Position numbers and translations under genes: made by a program
Assembly: GCA_029565675.1 (NCBI GenBank)
Contig: JAKQNP010000002.1
Span: forward strand, 496,001-560,000
Origin: a bacterium
Lineage (GTDB): Bacteria > Zhuqueibacterota > Zhuqueibacteria > Residuimicrobiales > Oceaniaggregativiventaceae
Direction: 5' to 3'
DNA: 64,000 nt
Part shown: piece by piece, positions 1 through 8,355 of the stretch
Position numbering within the stretch: the first letter of the stretch is position 1
Layout: each line of letters opens with the position of its first letter
The notes under the pieces: model-generated
What the model saw: the letters and a program-made list of their open reading frames with translations, nothing else
The model's database searches: none
Told to the model about the DNA's origin: nothing

Positions 1-447
1 TTTGGCGCTGTTTTGGGCGGCAAAATGGATCGAGACGATCAGGATCGTGCCGGAATCAAAGGGATTTTGTTGGCTCTGCCGGCGCAACTGCTGGACGATT
101 TTGGAGTCCACGATCAGACTGGGCAAGTTGAATTTGTCGGTCAATTCCTGATTCCATTGTTTGCGCAGGGACGCCGGGCAAATAATCAACAAACGCCTTC
201 GGCGTTCTGCCCAGTGCTGGCAAAGAACCAGACCGGCTTCGATGGTTTTGCCCAAGCCAACTTCGTCGGCCAGCAAGGCGCCTTTTGAAAGGGGCGAGCG
301 CAGGGCAAAGTGGGCGGCTTCGATCTGGTGCGGATTGAGGTCGACACATGCATCGAACAGCGAGCGCGACAGTTTTTGGATGCTGCTGCTCTGATGATGA
401 AGCGACAACGCATGGGCAAAAAATTTGGCATGGAAAACAGTCGACAT
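1..447 (-). CDS. SNF2-family DEAD/DEAH-box helicase, N-terminal part (3' end outside window)
   Basis: The minus strand is open from an ATG at 447 to the window edge (149 codons), so only the 5' part of the gene is here. Visible helicase motifs are a Q-motif-like NPHQIEAAHFAL (residues 38-49), a Walker A variant DEVGLGKT (61-68) and motif Ia LIICPASLRKQW (87-98). This layout is that of SNF2/RapA-type superfamily 2 ATPases, which translocate on duplex DNA and remodel bound proteins. The ribosome binding site is weak (AAGGGATCC). Family-level function is well supported. The subtype (RapA-like, restriction/defence-associated or other) depends on the missing C-terminal half. Confidence 0.8.
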   Translation of the reverse strand, partial: MSTVFHAKFFAHALSLHHQSSSIQKLSRSLFDACVDLNPHQIEAAHFALRSPLSKGALLADEVGLGKTIEAGLVLCQHWAERRRRLLIICPASLRKQWNQELTDKFNLPSLIVDSKIVQQLRRQSQQNPFDSGTILIVSIHFAAQNSAK

Positions 448-601
448 GGATCCCTTTTCCGGCTAATGGGTGGGAAGCCAATATACAAAAAAGTCAGGGC
501 AAATAAAAAGTCTTTTGCGTTTGACGCCGGCGAGCGGAAAGCAGAGGTGGTGTGTTATTGGCCTGACAGCGTGCGTGGCATGGAATGACAAAAGAAAAGC
601 G

Positions 602-1852
602 CTAAAGTTTCCAGTAAAACTTTTTCTTGTTGCAAAAGAAGATGATCAGCCACAGGCAAGCGCACCAGATGGCGCCCCACAGCATGCCGCCGTAGCCGGT
701 GCGGTCGAGCCAAAATTGCCGCCACAGGGACCAATCGATCAATCCAGCCCACTGTTCTTTGACCGGATTGGGCGCACCGCTGAAAAACGGTTCGATATGG
801 GTTGCGCGAAAGAAAAGTCGCATCACAATTTGCATGAAATAGGCGAGCAGCGCATTGACGCCGAGCACGGTAAAGATGCGGAGACCGAATCGATACCGGC
901 GCACGTCGATGAGATAGTAGAGCAAGCCAAAAAAGAGGCTGGCCAGGCCGCTGGCGGCCATCGCATAGGAGGCGGTCACATCGGGTTTGTTGAAGCAGAG
1001 TTCAACTGCGCCGGTCCACATGCCGATCTGGTGCAAGAGCCAGCCAGCCAGAAAGAAAACAAGGCCGAGTTTGAGGCTTTGCAGGAGAATTCGCCGTCTG
1101 TCTCCATCTCTGACTGTTTCACCGAGCAGAACGCCGACGAGGGTCATGGCGCCATATGAGATCGACACCCAGGGCAGGCAATGGACGCGCAGAGGTTTTG
1201 CCCAACTGCCGTCGAGGCGGCTGATGGTGAAAAAGGGCTCTTCACTGTCGCCAAAATGGAGCCACCAGTCGACCGAATGCGACATGAGCAAGTGAAACCC
1301 GAGCAGGCCAAAAACGGCAACCCAGCGTCCCCAGCGCGGCAATTTGAGACTGGATGCGCCGATCAGATAGGAAATGCCGATAGCTTGCAGAATACCCCAC
1401 CACCATGAAAGGCCGAGGATCAGGCTGATATAGAGGATGCCGGCGAGGATCAGCATGGCTGTGCGCGAAAAAACTCGCCGCCACCATTCGGCACCGCGAT
1501 TGGCCCGGCTCAGCGGAATACACAAACCAACGATAAAGACAAAAAAAGGAGCGACCAAATCGGTCGCCGTGAGGCCGATGTTTTTGAGCCTGGCTTCAGG
1601 CATTTGCTGGATCGCCTGCAAGTCAAAGCCCGCGGCCATTTTTTCTTCGACGAATCGTTCCCACGCCACGTCGGCATGGTTCCAGGTTGAGATCGGCAGG
1701 CTGCCGAACCAGGAAGCTCGCTGTGGCAACTGGCGATAATCGCCAGCTGCAACGGCGATGACAAAGATCATCAACAGAATGGTAAAACCGCGAAAGACAT
1801 CGATCGATTCGACCCGAAGCCGTGGGTGGGTTTGAACGTCGGATGCTTTCAT
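602..1852 (-). CDS. COG4299/NagX-like membrane acyltransferase (HGSNAT family, DUF5009-like)
   Basis: A 416-residue polytopic membrane protein. The N-terminus RVESIDVFRGFTILLMIF is the signature opening of the heparan-alpha-glucosaminide N-acetyltransferase/NagX family, which moves acyl groups across the membrane onto amino sugars. About ten hydrophobic segments follow (for example residues 18-36, 98-116, 133-160, 325-365). A periplasmic loop after the first segment is rich in Trp and Glu. It lies downstream of the saccharopine genes on the same strand but beyond a hairpin that looks like a terminator, so it may be a separate unit. The family is well supported; the substrate is unknown. Confidence 0.75.
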   Translation of the reverse strand: MKASDVQTHPRLRVESIDVFRGFTILLMIFVIAVAAGDYRQLPQRASWFGSLPISTWNHADVAWERFVEEKMAAGFDLQAIQQMPEARLKNIGLTATDLVAPFFVFIVGLCIPLSRANRGAEWWRRVFSRTAMLILAGILYISLILGLSWWWGILQAIGISYLIGASSLKLPRWGRWVAVFGLLGFHLLMSHSVDWWLHFGDSEEPFFTISRLDGSWAKPLRVHCLPWVSISYGAMTLVGVLLGETVRDGDRRRILLQSLKLGLVFFLAGWLLHQIGMWTGAVELCFNKPDVTASYAMAASGLASLFFGLLYYLIDVRRYRFGLRIFTVLGVNALLAYFMQIVMRLFFRATHIEPFFSGAPNPVKEQWAGLIDWSLWRQFWLDRTGYGGMLWGAIWCACLWLIIFFCNKKKFYWKL

Positions 1853-1879
1853 GGCAACCTCCTGTTGGCGGGCAAAGCA

Positions 1880-1946
1880 GAAAAAATCAAACCTCCCCAG
1901 AAAGACGGTTGTCCGGGCGACAGAAAAGTCGTCCGATCCGGGGAGG
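1880..1946 (-). terminator. Probable rho-independent terminator downstream of saccharopine dehydrogenase
   Basis: On the minus strand CCTCCCC (1946-1940) pairs with GGGGAGG (1898-1892). The 41-nt apical part contains a CGAC/GTCG mini-stem. A T-rich run (TTTGATTTTTTC) follows immediately. It sits between the saccharopine dehydrogenase stop and the start of the acyltransferase gene. The long loop makes this less certain than a classic hairpin. Confidence 0.5.
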
Positions 1947-1961
1947 TTGTCGACAGACCGA

Positions 1962-3287
1962 TTAAAATTCAGTTTCGGTTTCTTTACAGACGATGTTCAT
2001 TTTTTCCAGTTCATCGAGTACCGGCAGATAGATTTCAGGCAGCACGGGAATATGCACGCCGGTGAGCTTGATTTTGCCGGTCAAGATCAAGTTTACGGCG
2101 ATGGCTGCCGGCAAACTGACGGTGCGCGCCATCGAACTGTCGCCGTGCGGTATGCCATAATCGATAAGCAGGGAACAGATCTTTTTCTTTTTGCCGTTCG
2201 GGAAAGAGGCGATGAAATCGTGTTGCAGAACGATCATATCGCGCTCACCTTCCCTGTAGGGCATCTTTTTCAGCATTCGAGCAGCGAGGATATCGAGCAA
2301 TGTTGGCGGATCGGTATCGGCTGGTTCATCGCTGAACAATCCGAGCCATTCGAGCCGGGAAATGACTTTCGAATCGGCGGGCAGACCGAGATGAGCGGCG
2401 ACATTGCTCTTCAAACGATTGTCGGCAGGCACGCTGGCGAGGAATGCGGTCACCTGGGCGAGAGTTTTACCCTTGAGGTCCGGTTTTTCGCTGTCATCGA
2501 GAAAACCTAGAGCGACAATATTGGTCAGGGTTTCGCACCAACCCGGATTTCGATAGGTACCGCGAAACAGGGTTTCCGCGCTTTGCAGACCATACAGCTC
2601 TTCGTAGATCATCGAGTCGCGGTTGGGGTAAACCTCCAGCTTTCCCAGACCCTTGACTTCTTTCAGCCAATTATTTTTAAACAGGTCCTTGCCTTCGATG
2701 CGGATGTCCTGTTTGTTCTTGCGAAAGTGGGCGGCATTGCGGCCGGCCATCACCACTCCGCGTGGGCTCCAGGAAAATTTGTAGCCGAAAGGATTGTCGT
2801 TGGCTTCCGGAGCTGGCAGCCCGCCACAGCATGATTCAAAGGAAAGGATTGAGCCGCCGCTTTTTTTAACGTTGTCGATGATCTTCATGGCCGACATGTG
2901 GTCGATGCCCGGGTCCAGGCCGATCTCATTCAAGAAGAGCAAACCTTTCTGGCGTGCCTGGGCATCCAACGCTTTCATCGCCGGGCTGACATAGGAGGTG
3001 GTGACCAGGTGGGTGCCATGCCGCAAGCAGAGTTCTGCAACCTGAACGTGGTGGATGTAGGGAAGCAGGCTGATGGCGATGTCGGCTTCTTTGACGAGTT
3101 TTTCCAGTTCATCCTGATTTTTGACATTGAGCGGCAAAGCGCGGCCGTTTGGATGGCCATCGATCAGGGTTTCAGCCTTGCTGACTGTCCGGCTGGCTGC
3201 AACCAGTGTCAAATTTCCCTGATCCAGCAGATAGCGCACCAGCGGCCGGGCAACGAGTCCCGCACCCAGAACCAGTACCTTTTTCAT
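1962..3287 (-). CDS. Saccharopine dehydrogenase, glutamate-forming type (LYS9-like)
   Basis: 441 residues from ATG 3287, chosen because an AAGGGTG ribosome binding site precedes it and the Rossmann fold starts at once (MKKVLVLGAGLVARPL). Longer upstream starts add a non-conserved 23-residue tail. GAGLVARPL is the nucleotide-binding glycine loop, and LNEIGLDPGIDHMSAMKII is typical of the saccharopine dehydrogenase C-terminal fold. The enzyme oxidises saccharopine to aminoadipate semialdehyde and glutamate. The gene lies 126 bp downstream of the lysine-ketoglutarate reductase gene on the same strand, so the pair can take lysine to aminoadipate semialdehyde. Biosynthetic use of this enzyme type (fungal LYS9) is the alternative, but the context fits degradation better. 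Confidence 0.85.
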   Translation of the reverse strand: MKKVLVLGAGLVARPLVRYLLDQGNLTLVAASRTVSKAETLIDGHPNGRALPLNVKNQDELEKLVKEADIAISLLPYIHHVQVAELCLRHGTHLVTTSYVSPAMKALDAQARQKGLLFLNEIGLDPGIDHMSAMKIIDNVKKSGGSILSFESCCGGLPAPEANDNPFGYKFSWSPRGVVMAGRNAAHFRKNKQDIRIEGKDLFKNNWLKEVKGLGKLEVYPNRDSMIYEELYGLQSAETLFRGTYRNPGWCETLTNIVALGFLDDSEKPDLKGKTLAQVTAFLASVPADNRLKSNVAAHLGLPADSKVISRLEWLGLFSDEPADTDPPTLLDILAARMLKKMPYREGERDMIVLQHDFIASFPNGKKKKICSLLIDYGIPHGDSSMARTVSLPAAIAVNLILTGKIKLTGVHIPVLPEIYLPVLDELEKMNIVCKETETEF

Positions 3288-3413
3288 CTCGACGCACCCT
3301 TTCATAAAGAGATCCATCCGATGTCGCTGATTAAATCGGATTTGGGTTCTGCTCATCGGCTTTGCGCGTGATTTTTTAATACAAGCGGCGCAAATACCCT
3401 GAATATGAGCGGA

Positions 3414-4724
3414 CTAGATTTTTCCAGTCAAATGTTGACGCAGATATTCAAAATCAGGTGTAAGCTTGCCGTCATGGACGATCACGGCTTTTTTAATCTC
3501 CGGTGGATAGTGACAATCGGCAAACGGGATGGTGGTGTCGGCATGATAAATCGCCGGCACAAACGACCACAGAGAATTGCTGAAAGCCGCAGAGGCGTCG
3601 CGCGGCAGTTCGGCCGGCAGATTGTCCACAGCGATATTGACGATGCCTTCGCCCTGATATCCATCTGTTATTTGATCTGTGCTGGGGTTGTAGACAAAAG
3701 CCGGCATATCTGGCTGGGTGGCTTTTTCGGTGATTTCGATCGAGCCGTTGATATCGCAGCTGATGTCGACGATCATTTTAAGCGGATGTCGGCCGGCAGA
3801 ATAATTCTTGCGCAAATAGTCTTTGGTGACCAGACGGGGATAGCGCTCGTCCCAATAGATGCCGTTGACCAAAAGATCGAGTTGGGGCAGGTACTTTTCA
3901 AATTTGGATCGGTACTTTAGTGGATGAACGTAATAATCGCGCAGCGAGAATTCATAACCGGGTTCGATGGGCTCCACCATATCTTGCTCGCGAAAAACGG
4001 TCTTGATGATGGGTGCGGAGGGCCGAGTCTGGGGCAGCAGCAACTCATCCGGCTGCACCTGCCGGTGCGGTAAAAGATCGAGGATCTCCTGTGCGCCTTT
4101 GGAAACCTGGCCATAGCCAGAAAAACCGATCGTCAATGGCGTCAGCTCGGATGGCAGTCCCTTTTGCCGGATCTCTTCGCCCAGTTTTTTGATCTCGGTT
4201 TTGGCTTCCTCGAGATCATGGTATTGCAGCGCCGGTTTGAGATGCAGGAAGGGAGAATCTAAACCAAGGGCGAGCAGGCGTTGGCCCAGGCCATAGAGGC
4301 CATCCAACATGCCCGCCAGACCGGCGAATCTGCCAAAGAAAACCAGGCGCTGATTGTTCGCATCTTTGATGCATTCATAATCGATGAGGGTACAGCGCAG
4401 GTCGAGCAGCCGCTTCAGCATCGGCATATTGTAGCGTTGACCTTTGATGGTATGCGAAAAGAAGAGATAAGTTTTTTGTGGCAGCAACAGCGCAGGAGGG
4501 ATTTCCTTGACCGCGAAAATGACGGGGCATGGGGAGAGATCTTCAGCCACCTCGGCTTTGGCCGCGCGAAACTCGTCGTCGCTGAACGCCCGTTTCGGAA
4601 AAGGTTGAATGCGCGTGGGCACCTGGAACTGGTCGAAGAGTTGCTTGACGTGTGCGGGAGTGAGCGGGACCCTGCGCTCCCAAATGTTTTTATCTTCCCG
4701 TCGGATACCGATCGGTCCTGGCAT
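3414..4724 (-). CDS. Lysine-ketoglutarate reductase / saccharopine-forming dehydrogenase (AASS N-terminal half)
   Basis: 436 residues. The start IGIRREDKNIWERRVPLTP is the alanine dehydrogenase/PNT-type N-terminal fold found in the LKR half of animal and plant AASS. It condenses lysine with 2-oxoglutarate to saccharopine. A Rossmann-type segment TIGFSGYGQVSKGAQEIL lies near residues 200-217. The start is backed by a very strong ribosome binding site (AGGAGGAG) and a promoter just upstream. It is the first gene of an apparent two-gene operon with saccharopine dehydrogenase. In eukaryotes these two activities are usually fused; here they are separate neighbouring genes. Confidence 0.85.
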   Translation of the reverse strand: MPGPIGIRREDKNIWERRVPLTPAHVKQLFDQFQVPTRIQPFPKRAFSDDEFRAAKAEVAEDLSPCPVIFAVKEIPPALLLPQKTYLFFSHTIKGQRYNMPMLKRLLDLRCTLIDYECIKDANNQRLVFFGRFAGLAGMLDGLYGLGQRLLALGLDSPFLHLKPALQYHDLEEAKTEIKKLGEEIRQKGLPSELTPLTIGFSGYGQVSKGAQEILDLLPHRQVQPDELLLPQTRPSAPIIKTVFREQDMVEPIEPGYEFSLRDYYVHPLKYRSKFEKYLPQLDLLVNGIYWDERYPRLVTKDYLRKNYSAGRHPLKMIVDISCDINGSIEITEKATQPDMPAFVYNPSTDQITDGYQGEGIVNIAVDNLPAELPRDASAAFSNSLWSFVPAIYHADTTIPFADCHYPPEIKKAVIVHDGKLTPDFEYLRQHLTGKI

Positions 4725-4788
4725 AGGGCGGTCTCCTCCTGAAAAATGGCTGGTCGCAGATCATTTTTGCTGGCGCAATGCTCCAATT

Positions 4789-4817
4789 AACCTAAACAAT
4801 TCGCTTTTTAAAGTCAA
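4789..4817 (-). promoter_or_regulatory. Sigma70-like promoter for the lysine degradation genes
   Basis: On the minus strand TTGACT (4817-4812) and TAGGTT (4794-4789) are separated by 17 nt. It lies 65-93 bp upstream of the lysine-ketoglutarate reductase start. The -35 box is close to consensus and the -10 box is weaker. Confidence 0.5.
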
Positions 4818-4933
4818 ATGATTAATCAAGTGCAGGATATTATTTATTAAGCTGGAGAGGGCCATCGGCAGCAGGCTTTGGCAAAACAGAAGCATGCGTA
4901 GTTAAAAAATTAATCGGGCTGGCGACGCTTTTG

Positions 4934-5443
4934 CTAATCCTTTGCCGGTTGGGCAGGCAGCAGGAGGTGAAGAGTGGCCATGCATTCATCGACAGTTTTG
5001 GTGATGTAAATTTGTCCTGCCGCGCCATAGGGCAGAATGGCTTGCGGGTCGAGCGGATCGAGTAAAATGAGAGGTCGCCGGTTTTTCAAAGCCAGGGCAA
5101 TCTCACAAAGGGTGCCGCTGGCCCCGCGGCAGGCGACGACGACATCGCTGCTCAGGACGTTGATCAGATTGCGCGCATCCGCCATGCCGGTGGCGATCGC
5201 GATATCGATAAAAGGATTGGCGTCGTTTGGCGATTTGCCGGGCAGAATGGCGATTGTCAGGCCGTTGCGGCTTTTGGCGCCTTGTGCGGAAGCGCGCATG
5301 ACGCCGCTGTCGCGGCCGCCGTTTAAAAGAATCCATCCTTGTTCGGCAATGGCAGCACCCAGGGCAAAAGCCTGTTCCTCCACTTTGTGGTCCACCTGTG
5401 CACCGCCCATAACCCCGATGACGGGAATGCGTTGACGTGCCAT
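4934..5443 (-). CDS. LOG-family / TIGR00725-like nucleotide-binding protein
   Basis: 169 residues from ATG 5443. VIGVMGGAQ opens a Rossmann-like fold; LLNGGRDSGVMRASAQGAK and RNLINVLSSDVVVACRGASGT follow, matching the TIGR00725/LOG (lysine decarboxylase-like) fold that includes cytokinin-activating phosphoribohydrolases. The usual PGGxGTxxE signature is altered here to RGASGTLCE, so the classical phosphoribohydrolase reaction should not be assumed. The start lies one base after the rlmN stop, so the two genes are probably co-translated. Longer open frames upstream only read through rlmN in another frame. Confidence 0.7.
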   Translation of the reverse strand: MARQRIPVIGVMGGAQVDHKVEEQAFALGAAIAEQGWILLNGGRDSGVMRASAQGAKSRNGLTIAILPGKSPNDANPFIDIAIATGMADARNLINVLSSDVVVACRGASGTLCEIALALKNRRPLILLDPLDPQAILPYGAAGQIYITKTVDECMATLHLLLPAQPAKD

Positions 5444-5444
5444 C

Positions 5445-6491
5445 TTATTGCCTTTCCTGTGTGCGAGCAGCCAGTTGTCCGCAAGCAGCGTTGATGTCGT
5501 CTCCCTGACTCCAGCGCACCGAAACGGCGGCCGGCATTTGCGCCAGCCAGGCGGCAAAGGCATCCACACGTTCAGGGGAAGGGCGTTCGAAGCCGGCCAC
5601 TGCCGGATTATAGGGGATGAGATTGATTTTGCAGGGCAGGGAGCGGAGCAGTTTTTGCAGGGCGATCGCATCCGCCTTCGAATCGTTGAAGCCGGCCAGG
5701 AGGGCATATTCAATGGTCGGCCGTCTGCCACTCTTTTCGTAATACGCGTGCAGGGCGGTCATCAGTTGTGCGAGGGGGTATTTGCGGGCGATCGGTACGA
5801 TTTGCACCCGTTTTTCGTCGGTGGCAGCGTGCAGCGAAACCGCCAGTTTGTAGCGGTGTTTTTCGGCGGTAAAGCGTTCGATGGCCGGAACAATGCCGAC
5901 AGTCGATATGACGATATGCCGGCTGCCGATGGCCAGTCCATCGGCATGGTTGATCAGGGCGGCTGCCTGCAAAACCGCGTCGGTGTTCATAAAGGGTTCG
6001 CCCATGCCCATGAACACCACATTGGTGATTTCGAGCATTTGATCGCGTTCAGCAAACAGCACCTGGTCGACGATTTCGCCTGCCGATAGATTGCGGGTAA
6101 ATCCCAATGTGCCGGTGGCGCAGAAACGGCAGCCCAAAGCGCAGCCGACCTGCGAAGAGATGCACAAGGTACGGCGGTCTTTTTCGGGGATATAGACGCT
6201 TTCGATGCGCCGGCCGTCTTGCAGGGAAAAGAGGTACTTGGTCGATCCGCTTTGCGGTGAGATACTTTTTTCCACCAGAGCGAGGAGGCCGATTTCAGCC
6301 ACAGCCGCCAGCTTCCGGCGCAGAGGCAGAGACAGATCCGACATCTGAGCAAAATCGGTTGCCTTTTTTTGATAGATCCAGCTGAACAATTGGCGGCTGC
6401 GAAATTTTATTTCAGGCAATTCCGCGACGAATTTTTCCAACTCGGATTGGTCAAGTCCCGTAAGGTTGATTTTTATGGTTTTTTCACTCAT
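5445..6491 (-). CDS. rlmN: Dual-specificity 23S rRNA A2503 / tRNA A37 C2-methyltransferase RlmN
   Basis: 348 residues, the normal family length. The radical SAM CX3CX2C cluster motif is C117-ALG-C121-RF-C124, and a conserved C-terminal Cys (about C337, in DDINAACGQL) matches the methyl-carrying cysteine of this family. The order FRSRQLFSWIYQK, SQVGCALGCRFCATG, VFMGMGEPF, GDDINAACGQL is diagnostic. RlmN methylates A2503 in the peptidyl-transferase centre and A37 of some tRNAs. It appears to be transcribed with the LOG-like gene directly downstream. Confidence 0.95.
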   Translation of the reverse strand: MSEKTIKINLTGLDQSELEKFVAELPEIKFRSRQLFSWIYQKKATDFAQMSDLSLPLRRKLAAVAEIGLLALVEKSISPQSGSTKYLFSLQDGRRIESVYIPEKDRRTLCISSQVGCALGCRFCATGTLGFTRNLSAGEIVDQVLFAERDQMLEITNVVFMGMGEPFMNTDAVLQAAALINHADGLAIGSRHIVISTVGIVPAIERFTAEKHRYKLAVSLHAATDEKRVQIVPIARKYPLAQLMTALHAYYEKSGRRPTIEYALLAGFNDSKADAIALQKLLRSLPCKINLIPYNPAVAGFERPSPERVDAFAAWLAQMPAAVSVRWSQGDDINAACGQLAARTQERQ

Positions 6492-6506
6492 TGCTCTTCC
6501 GCCGGA

Positions 6507-6950
6507 TCAGTTGGCCTGGGAATTTTCTGGTTTTGGGTGGTCGCTCAGCGCTCGGCAATAGAGCCACACGGCGCCAGCCAGCAAAAGCACATCCTCGGCG
6601 ATCCGCCACAGGTCGACGCGATGGCCGGTGCCAAAACAGCCGCAATCGATATCCAGACCGCGCATGACTGCGCTGCCGATGGCGACAAGAAACATCAAAT
6701 ATAAAAGTGCGGTCAGCAAGGCGGTGCCGCGGCGCAACCGGCCGCTGGCCAGGGCTAAACCGAGAATGACCTCCAACCATGGCAGGAAAATCGCCATGGC
6801 GATGACCGCAAAATAGGGCAGAAGACGATAATTGTCGATTGCCTGGGCAAAAGTCCCGGGATCAGCGATCTTTGGCACTCCGGCAAAAAAGAAGACCAGC
6901 GCCAGAATCCAGCGGACAGCTGTTTCAACCCATGGTTTGTGCCTATTCAT
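6507..6950 (-). CDS. MauE/DoxX-family redox-associated membrane protein
   Basis: 147 residues with four hydrophobic segments. FFFAGVPKIADP is the usual DoxX/MauE start and DIDCGCFGTG carries the paired Cys of MauE-type proteins, which support disulfide or thiol redox chemistry at the membrane. The start overlaps the end of the upstream rhodanese gene by 8 bp, so the two are co-transcribed and probably work together. Its exact partner is not visible. Confidence 0.8.
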   Translation of the reverse strand: MNRHKPWVETAVRWILALVFFFAGVPKIADPGTFAQAIDNYRLLPYFAVIAMAIFLPWLEVILGLALASGRLRRGTALLTALLYLMFLVAIGSAVMRGLDIDCGCFGTGHRVDLWRIAEDVLLLAGAVWLYCRALSDHPKPENSQAN

Positions 6951-7509
6951 CGCTGTTCTCTCTTTCGTGCAACGGGAAGCCCGCTTTTTGCCATCCTTCG
7001 GTCCCTTGCGGGAAGAGTGCGACCTGGTTGAACCCCTGTCGGATCAGCTCCCATGCCAACAATTCGGCCAGATCGCATGCCGGTCCGCCGCAATAGGCGA
7101 TCAGCCATTTATCTTTTGGTAACTCATCTGCGAGTTGTTGCCTGGCATCCCAATCTTCGAAAGGCATGTTGATCGCTCCCGGCAGATGGCCGCTGTTGTA
7201 TTCCTGCGGCAGGCGAGCGTCCAAAAGGGTGACCTGTTGTTTTTCGAGCAAGGTTTGCAGTTGCTCGACGCTGATCATGGGGAGTTGTTGGGCTACGGCT
7301 GCGGCCGACGCATCGGCAGTGGAATCTATGGCGATCGTCGGCAAAGGCAAGGACGAAGAGAAATCCTCTGTATAATAGATCGGCCTGCGGTCGAATCGGT
7401 TGGTCAGCGAATCGCCCTGTACGAGTACCGAGATCACCGCTGCGAGCACAGCAAGCGCAAGCAGCAACAGCGCTTCCTGCACCATTTGGTGCGGCAGCAG
7501 GTTTTTCAT
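6943..7509 (-). CDS. Membrane-anchored rhodanese-domain protein
   Basis: 188 residues from ATG 7509. One transmembrane segment (about residues 13-31) is followed by a short linker and a rhodanese domain (about 76-185) with VTLLDARLPQEYNSGHLPGAIN and active-site Cys140 in AYCGGPACD. Rhodanese domains carry persulfide sulfur on this Cys; here the domain should face the periplasm. The extra Cys145 in the loop and the overlapping MauE gene suggest a thiol-redox or sulfur-relay role. Open frame upstream of 7509 has no ribosome binding site and overlaps the promoter. Confidence 0.8.
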   Translation of the reverse strand: MKNLLPHQMVQEALLLLALAVLAAVISVLVQGDSLTNRFDRRPIYYTEDFSSSLPLPTIAIDSTADASAAAVAQQLPMISVEQLQTLLEKQQVTLLDARLPQEYNSGHLPGAINMPFEDWDARQQLADELPKDKWLIAYCGGPACDLAELLAWELIRQGFNQVALFPQGTEGWQKAGFPLHERENSDE

Positions 7510-7597
7510 GCGTGTGGTTCCATTTCCAGGTGTTGTTGATGAATACGCGGCGGTCTGATCTGTGCAGCGAACGGCCGCTGTCGAATTGACATTGAAA

Positions 7598-7627
7598 AAT
7601 ATACCATTTTTTGTTCGGAATTCACAA
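7598..7627 (-). promoter_or_regulatory. Sigma70-like promoter for the rhodanese-MauE pair
   Basis: On the minus strand TTGTGA (7627-7622) and TATATT (7603-7598) are 18 nt apart, in an AT-rich stretch about 90 bp before the rhodanese start. The rest of the divergent 7510-7770 gap should also hold the ferritin promoter, but I see no convincing -35/-10 pair or iron box on the plus strand. Confidence 0.5.
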
Positions 7628-7770
7628 GAAATTTTCCCGGCTTGCGGAATGAGTGGGGCGCAGAGCATAACATAAGGGGCTTATTAAAATGGGAATGTTT
7701 TCTCCTTTGGCAATGTTACATCATGGAAAATAGTCGAATCTGCGCCATTTCAATCTCACAGGAGGAAACC

Positions 7771-8265
7771 ATGTTATCGAAGAAAATGGAAAAAGCGCTG
7801 AACGAACAAATCAATAAGGAAATGTTTTCTGCCTATATCTACCTGTCCATGGCCACTTTTTTGGCGGAAAAAAGGTACGATGGTATGGCCAGTTTTATGC
7901 AGGTGCAAGCACAGGAAGAGCTTGAACATGCGATGAAAATTTATGGATTTGTGGAAGAACGCGGCGGCCGGGTATTGCTCGATGCGATCGCCAAACCGGA
8001 TTCGGATTTTCAGAATCCGCTGAAAGTTTTTGAAACTGCACTGGGGCATGAAAAATTCATCAGCAAGTCGATCAATGATCTGGTAGACCTGGCTATTGCG
8101 GAGAAAGATCATGCGACCAAGGAATTTCTCGCCTGGTTCGTTAAAGAGCAGGTGGAAGAAGAGGCGAATATGGATCGGATCGTCGGCCAGATGCAGATGA
8201 TCGGCGACCACGGACATGGATTGTTTATGCTCGACAGACATCTGGGAGAGCGCAAAGCAGATTGA
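7771..8265 (+). CDS. ftnA: Non-heme ferritin (FtnA type)
   Basis: 164 residues from ATG 7771, set by a perfect GGAGG at 7761. The di-iron ferroxidase ligands are all present at the classical FtnA positions: E17, E50, H53, E94 and Q127, plus E49 and E130. It should form a 24-mer that oxidises Fe(II) and stores ferric mineral in the cytoplasm. An in-frame upstream extension to 7642 is not conserved-looking and is skipped. A strong terminator follows, so it is probably a single-gene unit. Confidence 0.93.
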   Translation: MLSKKMEKALNEQINKEMFSAYIYLSMATFLAEKRYDGMASFMQVQAQEELEHAMKIYGFVEERGGRVLLDAIAKPDSDFQNPLKVFETALGHEKFISKSINDLVDLAIAEKDHATKEFLAWFVKEQVEEEANMDRIVGQMQMIGDHGHGLFMLDRHLGERKAD

Positions 8266-8327
8266 CCCGCATACAGCGCGATTTCGGATTGCGGTGTGTG
8301 ATCGTCGGTTTTTGTCAGATTCATTCA

Positions 8328-8355
8328 GGGCTGTTGCCACAACAGCCCTTTTTTT
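8328..8355 (+). terminator. Rho-independent terminator after ferritin
   Basis: A 9-bp perfect stem GGGCTGTTG / CAACAGCCC with a 3-nt loop (cca) is followed by seven T residues. It lies 63 bp after the ferritin stop. In the remaining gap to 8599 only a weak promoter-like pair (TTGCTT 8430-8435, TATGTT 8452-8457, spacer 16) is visible. Confidence 0.9.

Noticed and set aside
4880-4896. GG-N10-GC sequence resembling a sigma54 promoter
   Set aside because: The -12 element is AAGC rather than TTGC and no plus-strand gene follows.
7642-7770. Upstream in-frame extension of ferritin
   Set aside because: It overlaps the divergent regulatory region. The perfect GGAGG and the ferritin N-terminus set the start at 7771.
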